NCBI GenBank assembly: GCA_017434775.1
Contig: JAFSGG010000066.1
Span: forward strand, 1-56,144
Source: Clostridia bacterium
Lineage (GTDB): Bacteria > Bacillota > Clostridia > Christensenellales > Aristaeellaceae
Reading direction: 5' to 3'
Length of the DNA stretch: 56,144 nucleotides
Numbering within the stretch: the first letter of the stretch is position 1; each line of letters begins with the position of its first letter. The notes beneath the pieces are model-generated. The model ran no database searches. It saw nothing but the letters and a program-made list of their open reading frames with translations, and was not told the DNA's origin. Below are positions 51,731 to 56,144 of this stretch, in pieces. The translations under genes were made by a program, and so were the position numbers.

Positions 51731-52459
51731 GTGGCACCGGAAGCGTATGAATTGCTGTCCATGCTGATGCGGTATGTGTTTATCGCATTGGGCGGGCTTA
51801 TTTTGCTGCGCGCCGGCCGTCAGATGCTGAAAGATGCCCGTGCTCAGAAAAAAGAATTGAAAAAACTGCCGGATGCCGGCCGTATTGGCGAGGTGGTGGA
51901 TCTGGAAACGGGCAAGCATTATCCTTTGCCCCGGGAAGGAATGATCGGCTCTTCCAAAACCTGCGATATACGCTTGCGGCGCCGGGGTGTGAAACGGCGG
52001 CATGTTTTGTTTGAATTTGCGGAAGGGAAAGGGGTGCGCATCAAGCCCTGTTTCGGCCGGAAAGTGTGGGTGGAAGGGGTGCCTATCAAAGCTACGGCTT
52101 ATGCCCTGCACGGTACCAAAGTGACCCTCAGCCACGCCAATATCCGTATTCGCCTGTTTGCCGGGCTGAATGTACCCCATCCGGCAGCCTTTGCGGCGCA
52201 GATGCCGGATGCCGCAGAAGAAATGCCCCGGGACGTATTCGAAATGCCCCGGCCTTTTGAACAGATGATGCTGCAGAGGGAAATGGATGGCCAGCCGCAG
52301 GATGAACAGCCCCAGGCTTTCATACCTCAGGAGGGTGCAGCCTGGCCCGGCTTTGATGCCCGGGGCATTCCGCTGTCTCAGGAGCTCACGGAGGAGAATG
52401 ATGAGGCCATGCCTTATTTTAGCCCGGTGCAGCGCAACAGAAGGAGCGACAGACGATGA
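51731..52459 (+). CDS. FHA-domain membrane protein
   Basis: A 242-residue protein with one N-terminal helix (YVFIALGGLILLRAG, about 14-28) and an FHA domain at about 60-150: REGMIGSSKTCDIRLRRRGVKRRHVLFEF has the G-S-x(2)-x-C-D-I and R-x-H phosphothreonine-contact residues. The tail is Pro/Glu-rich. FHA domains bind phosphothreonine left by Ser/Thr kinases. The start is GTG at 51731 behind AAAGAGGG; a TATAAT at 51696-51701 is a likely -10. The gene overlaps the FtsW/RodA gene by 4 bases, a cell-wall signalling layout like that of fha-rodA-pbpA clusters; the kinase is not in the window. Confidence 0.85.
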   Translation: MAPEAYELLSMLMRYVFIALGGLILLRAGRQMLKDARAQKKELKKLPDAGRIGEVVDLETGKHYPLPREGMIGSSKTCDIRLRRRGVKRRHVLFEFAEGKGVRIKPCFGRKVWVEGVPIKATAYALHGTKVTLSHANIRIRLFAGLNVPHPAAFAAQMPDAAEEMPRDVFEMPRPFEQMMLQREMDGQPQDEQPQAFIPQEGAAWPGFDARGIPLSQELTEENDEAMPYFSPVQRNRRSDRR

Positions 52460-53715
52460 GTAAAAAGAAAAAACGTCACCTGTCGCCCGGGCGTGCCTTG
52501 GTGGGTACGGTGATGCTGTTTTATTTCCTGGCATTTATGCTGCTGGGCTTGCAGAAAATGGAATGGCAGTGCTTTGTGCTGGCTGCCGTGGTGCCGGTGC
52601 TGATTCTTTTCGGATCGGTGGGCATTACCAAATTGTACCCGGCGGATACGCTGCTGCTTTCCCTGGTGAATTTTTTGTGCGCCCTGGGGGTATTGGTTTT
52701 GTATCGGCTGAAGCCGGAATACGGCATGAGCCAGGCCGTCAATTATGGGGTGGGTGTGGCCGCCATGATCGGCTGCACGCTGTTGATTCGCTATATGCCC
52801 CATTTCCGTTTGCTGAATATGCCCATGATGCTGGCAGGCCTTGCGCTGCTGGCAGCGCCTTTGGTCATGGGTGTGGAAAAGAATGATGCCAGAAGCTGGA
52901 TTGCCATCGGCGGTTTCAGTTTCCAGCCCAGTGAAGTGGTAAAAGTGCTGATGCTGATTTGCCTTTCTACCCTGCTGGCCCGGCGCAAGGTAATCCCTGC
53001 CATGGGGTTTGCTGCTGTTTGCGTACTGATATTGGCGGTGCAGAACGACTTTGGCACGGCCCTTGTATACTTTGGCACAGCCATGGTGCTGGGCTATGCA
53101 GCCACGGGCAGTTTGCTGCTGGTGGGGGCCGGTGTGGGCGGCGCTGCTGCGGCGGTATTGGCCGGCAGCCTGATCATGCCGGAGCGGTTCAGCCGAGCCA
53201 TGAGCCGGGTGGATGCATGGCTGGATCCCTGGGCGGATCCCCAGGGGAAGGGTTACCAGCTGATCCAGGGCCTGGTGGCCATGGTGAACGGCGGTCCCTT
53301 TGGCGTTGGGCTTGGCGTAGGCAATGGTACGGTGATACCCCAGCATCAGAACGATTCCATTTTTATGGTGATTGTCAATGAATTTGGCATGATTTTTGGC
53401 CTGATGATCCTGGCTGTTTATGTGCTGATCATTTTGCGCGGCATGATGATTGCCCGAAACAGCCGCACCCGTTTCCATGCGCTGCTGGCATCGGGCTGTG
53501 CCGCCATGCTGGCGGTGCAGACCTTCGTGATCATCGGCGGCAATATCAAGCTCATTCCCATGACCGGCTTGCCTTTGCCCTTCATCAGCCTTGGCGGTAC
53601 GGCCATGGTATCCTGTATGTGCATTATCGGCATTATGCAAGGGGTCTCCGCCCGGAATGCCGCCGATCTGCGGGAAGACAGGGAACTGGCACTGCAGGGA
53701 GGTGACGGGCTGTGA
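52456..53715 (+). CDS. FtsW/RodA/SpoVE family glycan polymerase
   Basis: A 419-residue SEDS protein with about ten helices that polymerises peptidoglycan glycan strands from lipid II together with a class B PBP. Family marks: NDARSWIAIGGFSFQPSEVVKVLMLICLSTLLARR near residues 137-175, VLILAVQNDFGTALVYFGTAMVLGY near 190-215 (conserved Asp), QGLVAMVNGGPFGVGLGVGNGTVIPQHQNDSIFMVIVNEFG near 273-313 and GLPLPFISLGGTAMVSCM near 370-390. Overlaps the FHA gene and the PBP gene by 4 bases each, so the three are co-translated. RodA-type function is suggested by the PbpA-like partner. Confidence 0.94.
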   Translation: MSKKKKRHLSPGRALVGTVMLFYFLAFMLLGLQKMEWQCFVLAAVVPVLILFGSVGITKLYPADTLLLSLVNFLCALGVLVLYRLKPEYGMSQAVNYGVGVAAMIGCTLLIRYMPHFRLLNMPMMLAGLALLAAPLVMGVEKNDARSWIAIGGFSFQPSEVVKVLMLICLSTLLARRKVIPAMGFAAVCVLILAVQNDFGTALVYFGTAMVLGYAATGSLLLVGAGVGGAAAAVLAGSLIMPERFSRAMSRVDAWLDPWADPQGKGYQLIQGLVAMVNGGPFGVGLGVGNGTVIPQHQNDSIFMVIVNEFGMIFGLMILAVYVLIILRGMMIARNSRTRFHALLASGCAAMLAVQTFVIIGGNIKLIPMTGLPLPFISLGGTAMVSCMCIIGIMQGVSARNAADLREDRELALQGGDGL

Positions 53716-55124
53716 AGCAATTGCGAAATAACCTGCGCCGTGTGGGCGTGTTCCTGTGCATTATGCTGGCCGTGCTGGCGGCATACGGGGCTTACAGCGT
53801 GATTGTGAACGGAAACCGGTGGTTTTCATCCGCTTCCAATACATTCATGAGCCGAAAGAAAAAGGAAGTGATCCCCGGCCAGATTCTGGACCGTAACGGG
53901 ATGGTGCTGGCATTCAATGATGCATCCCGGCCGGATCAGGACGGCATGCCCAAACGCGTCTATCACCCGAACCCTGCGGTGCGTATGGCCATGGTGCATG
54001 CAGTGGGGGATGATAAAAACCGGGTGGATAAAGGCGTGGAGAGCTTTATGACGGCTTCTCTTTATGGGTTTGATATGAGCATGGCGGAGCGGCTTTCCTG
54101 CTTTATGCAGGGGAAGAAACGGGTGGGTGACGACGTGCACCTGACACTGGATGCAGCCCTTTCCGCTTATGCCACATCCTTGTTCCCGGCGGATAAAAAA
54201 GGCGCTTTGGTGGTGATGAACTACAAAACCGGGGAAGTGCTGACGGAAATTTCCCTGCCGCAGTTTGATCCGGAGGGCTTTGCTTCGGAAACCGCTGCCC
54301 AGAATCGGGCGGTACGGGTGATGTATGCGCCCGGATCCACTTTCAAAATCATCACAACGGCATCTGCACTGGAGAATGATGAGGGTGTGGCAGAACGCGC
54401 CTATCAGTGCACCGGGGTTTTGCAGGTGGGCGACGGCACCCGGAATGTGACGGACGCCGGGAATGCGGTGCACGGGCAGCTGACCCTGCAGCGGGCATTT
54501 CAGGTGAGCTGTAACAATACCTTTGCCCGGGTGGCGCTGAACCTGGGCGATGAAAAACTGAAGAAAACAGCCGAAAGATTTGGCTTCAATGATAATTTCC
54601 TGTTCCGCACGCTGGTGGTGGAGAATTCTTCCTATCCGTCGGAAAACCGGACGGAAACGGAAATTGCCTGGACAGGCGTGGGGCAGAGCGAACTGTTGGT
54701 AACGCCCATGCATATGTGCCTGGTGGCATCTGCCGTGGCCAATGAAGGCGTGATGATGGAACCCTATGCCGTTGCCCGGACGGTGGCTCATAACGGGGAT
54801 ACCCGTTCCGTGACCCAGCCCCGGGTGTACCGCCGGGCCATGGAAACCGATACGGCGGCCCGGCTGAAAGAATACATGCGGCTGGTGGTTACCGGCGGCA
54901 CCGGCACGGCGGCGAATATTCCCGGCGTGCGTGTGTGTGGCAAAACGGGCTCTGCCCAGCTGGACACCCAGGAGAACACCAACGCCTGGTTTGTGGGGTT
55001 CATGGATGATCCGGCGCACCCTTATGCCATTGCCATTGTGGTGGAGGATGCGGGCGGCGGCGGCAGTGTGGCGGCACCCATCGCCCGGCAGGTGTTTGAG
55101 TGGATGCTGCAAAACGGCTATTGA
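53712..55124 (+). CDS. Class B penicillin-binding protein (PbpA-like transpeptidase)
   Basis: A 470-residue D,D-transpeptidase with one N-terminal helix (11-32). The transpeptidase motifs are Ser209-Thr-Phe-Lys212 (APGSTFKI), Ser266-Cys-Asn268 (VSCNNT) and Lys411-Thr-Gly413 (CGKTGSAQ), so the domain looks active. Length and lack of PASTA domains resemble PbpA of Actinobacteria and Clostridial relatives. The start is GTG at 53712 overlapping the SEDS stop (GTGA). It should form a polymerase/cross-linker pair with the SEDS protein. Confidence 0.94.
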   Translation: MKQLRNNLRRVGVFLCIMLAVLAAYGAYSVIVNGNRWFSSASNTFMSRKKKEVIPGQILDRNGMVLAFNDASRPDQDGMPKRVYHPNPAVRMAMVHAVGDDKNRVDKGVESFMTASLYGFDMSMAERLSCFMQGKKRVGDDVHLTLDAALSAYATSLFPADKKGALVVMNYKTGEVLTEISLPQFDPEGFASETAAQNRAVRVMYAPGSTFKIITTASALENDEGVAERAYQCTGVLQVGDGTRNVTDAGNAVHGQLTLQRAFQVSCNNTFARVALNLGDEKLKKTAERFGFNDNFLFRTLVVENSSYPSENRTETEIAWTGVGQSELLVTPMHMCLVASAVANEGVMMEPYAVARTVAHNGDTRSVTQPRVYRRAMETDTAARLKEYMRLVVTGGTGTAANIPGVRVCGKTGSAQLDTQENTNAWFVGFMDDPAHPYAIAIVVEDAGGGGSVAAPIARQVFEWMLQNGY

Positions 55125-55139
55125 TAAAGGAGAAAACGA

Positions 55140-55946
55140 ATGACAAAAAGCGCATGGTATGCTTTGCTGGATATGCCGGCAGACGTGACATGGAAGCTGG
55201 AAGCAATGGACGAAAACAATCCGTACAGGATGCCGGAGGATGTGAAAAAAGCCTATCTGTGCCGGGAAACAACGGAAGCAGCCTTTGAAACAATAAAAAA
55301 GGCCATCGGCGAAGATCCGGACGGCATGAAGCAATTATACGCCGTGATGGATGTGACCGGCGGTGCCTGGCAGCGTTATCAGGAAAAGGGGATCCCTTCT
55401 GAGATCTTTGCTGAAACCATGAAGCTTGTGCCCCGATTTCTGCGTTCTTTCCATGACAGAACCGGGGAGTGGAAATTTAATACCGGCTGGTGGTTCTGGC
55501 GGGAATTGGCGCTGCTGGAATTTCGGGCAGGTTGCCTGGAATACGAACTGGTGGCGGAAAAGGGCAGACGCTTTATTTCCCTGCACATTCCTTCCGATGC
55601 GGATCTGAGCGCGGAAGCGATTGATGCTTCCTTTGCAGCATTCAAAAGATTTCTGGCAGCCTTCTATCCCGAATGGCAGAACCTGCCCTGGGAGTGCGAC
55701 AGCTGGATGATGAGCCCGGCACTGGAGCATCTGCTGCCGGAAACATCGAAGATTTTGCAGTTCAACCGGCGGTTCCGGGTGCTGGAGGAAAATGCAGAAT
55801 CCCTTGGGGTGCTGAACTGGGTGTTTCCCGGCTACAGCGAGGTTTCGGCTGATTTGCCGGAAAAGACCTCTTTGCAGCAGAACATGAAAGCCTGGCTCAT
55901 GCAGGGCAATGCCGTGGCCTGGACGAGGGCTGTTTTGCGTAAATAA
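55140..55946 (+). CDS. Acyltransferase-like protein (NAT_N/GNAT_C type)
   Basis: A 268-residue protein resembling Clostridial proteins annotated as acyltransferase-domain or DUF5596: an N-terminal helical part (to about residue 115) and a GNAT-like C-terminal part with KFNTGWWFWRELALLEFRAGCLEYEL, ISLHIPSDADLSAEAIDASFAAFKRFL and ECDSWMMSPALEHLLPETSKILQFNRRF. The acyl donor and acceptor are unknown. GGAG precedes the ATG 15 bases after the PBP stop, so it probably belongs to the same transcript, but a wall role is only a guess from position. Confidence 0.7.
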   Translation: MTKSAWYALLDMPADVTWKLEAMDENNPYRMPEDVKKAYLCRETTEAAFETIKKAIGEDPDGMKQLYAVMDVTGGAWQRYQEKGIPSEIFAETMKLVPRFLRSFHDRTGEWKFNTGWWFWRELALLEFRAGCLEYELVAEKGRRFISLHIPSDADLSAEAIDASFAAFKRFLAAFYPEWQNLPWECDSWMMSPALEHLLPETSKILQFNRRFRVLEENAESLGVLNWVFPGYSEVSADLPEKTSLQQNMKAWLMQGNAVAWTRAVLRK

Positions 55947-55956
55947 GCGAATACAA

Positions 55957-55990
55957 AAAAAGATGCTGCGTGCATCTCTTTTTTACTATA
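55957..55990. terminator. Terminator between acyltransferase-like and last gene
   Basis: AAAAAAGATGC and GCATCTCTTTTTT (one bulge) around TGCGT; A and T runs on the two sides let it serve both convergent genes. Confidence 0.75.
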
Positions 55991-56009
55991 GAAAAACAAA
56001 GCGGGCGGG

Positions 56010-56144
56010 TTAAGCTTTGTATTTTTTGACACAGGCATTTACTTTTTCCACTGCCTCAAAGCCACTGGATTTGATGTTGCCAATGAAACCGTTGACTGCC
56101 ATTGTATATACTTCTTTAATATCGAAGTGCATTTCGTTTAGAAC
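56010..56144 (-). CDS. C-terminal end of an unidentified protein
   Basis: The last 44 codons of a minus-strand gene whose 5' end lies beyond the window; the readable end is VNGFIGNIKSSGFEAVEKV then NACVKKYKA. It is too short to assign to a family. The frame is open to the window edge and the stop lies 20 bases from the convergent terminator. Confidence 0.5.
   Translation of the reverse strand, partial: VLNEMHFDIKEVYTMAVNGFIGNIKSSGFEAVEKVNACVKKYKA

Overview
The window looks like chromosome from a Gram-positive (monoderm) Firmicute of class Clostridia, probably gut-associated. Evidence: ribosomal protein L27 carries the [10 protein letters not shown] leader beside its processing protease Prp; a DUF1846 protein, a CD1247-type protein, a class B sortase and an RsfA-like regulator are present; ribosome-binding sites are strong GGAGG types and most promoters are TTGACA-N17-TATAAT. 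Base composition is fairly GC-rich except for one visibly AT-rich gene at 45968-48586. No rRNA, tRNA, CRISPR array, transposase or phage gene was seen. The order or genus cannot be fixed from the sequence alone.

Layout. 1-3600: end of a repeat-containing surface protein and a family 5 solute-binding protein. 3640-15620: an acetyltransferase, trpS, then a long run of small metabolic genes (hydrolase-NlpC/P60 fusion, P1 peptidase, acpS, nnr, acetyltransferase, methyltransferase, nitroreductase), a 32-codon leader ORF with a terminator, a nucleoside phosphorylase / acetyltransferase / acetyltransferase-nucleosidase operon, and a DUF3237-esterase fusion. 15637-22560: CCA transferase, a cysteine-cluster protein, an orphan DNA methyltransferase, a secreted peptidoglycan-binding barnase with its barstar inhibitor, a membrane-inserted M28 peptidase, an XRE regulator and an AraC regulator. 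22560-32900 (mostly minus strand): antibiotic-kinase-like protein, ABC exporter, tsaD, a TIGR01906 membrane protein, prfB, secA and a DUF1846 protein.

32930-44950: LOG-family protein, sortase B, a hairpin-rich element flanked by direct repeats, glnA, the L21 leader-rplU-prp-rpmA operon, acetyltransferase/Nudix/DUF554/L,D-transpeptidase/Nudix genes, a second hairpin-rich spacer, then minus-strand acetyltransferase, CD1247-like protein, efp, a frameshifted Xaa-Pro peptidase and a stand-alone winged-helix protein. 44950-56144: RsfA-like regulator, an 872-residue AT-rich secreted cysteine-rich protein, ychF, two small membrane proteins facing a TetR regulator across a two-operator promoter region, and a cell-wall cluster (FHA protein, FtsW/RodA, class B PBP, acyltransferase-like protein).

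Most of the window is housekeeping. The parts most worth following are the wall-binding barnase/barstar pair, the AT-rich secreted cysteine-rich protein, the leader ORF with a mutually exclusive hairpin, the MITE-like hairpin array between sortase B and glnA, and several unusual domain fusions. All assignments come from reading motifs; no database search was run.
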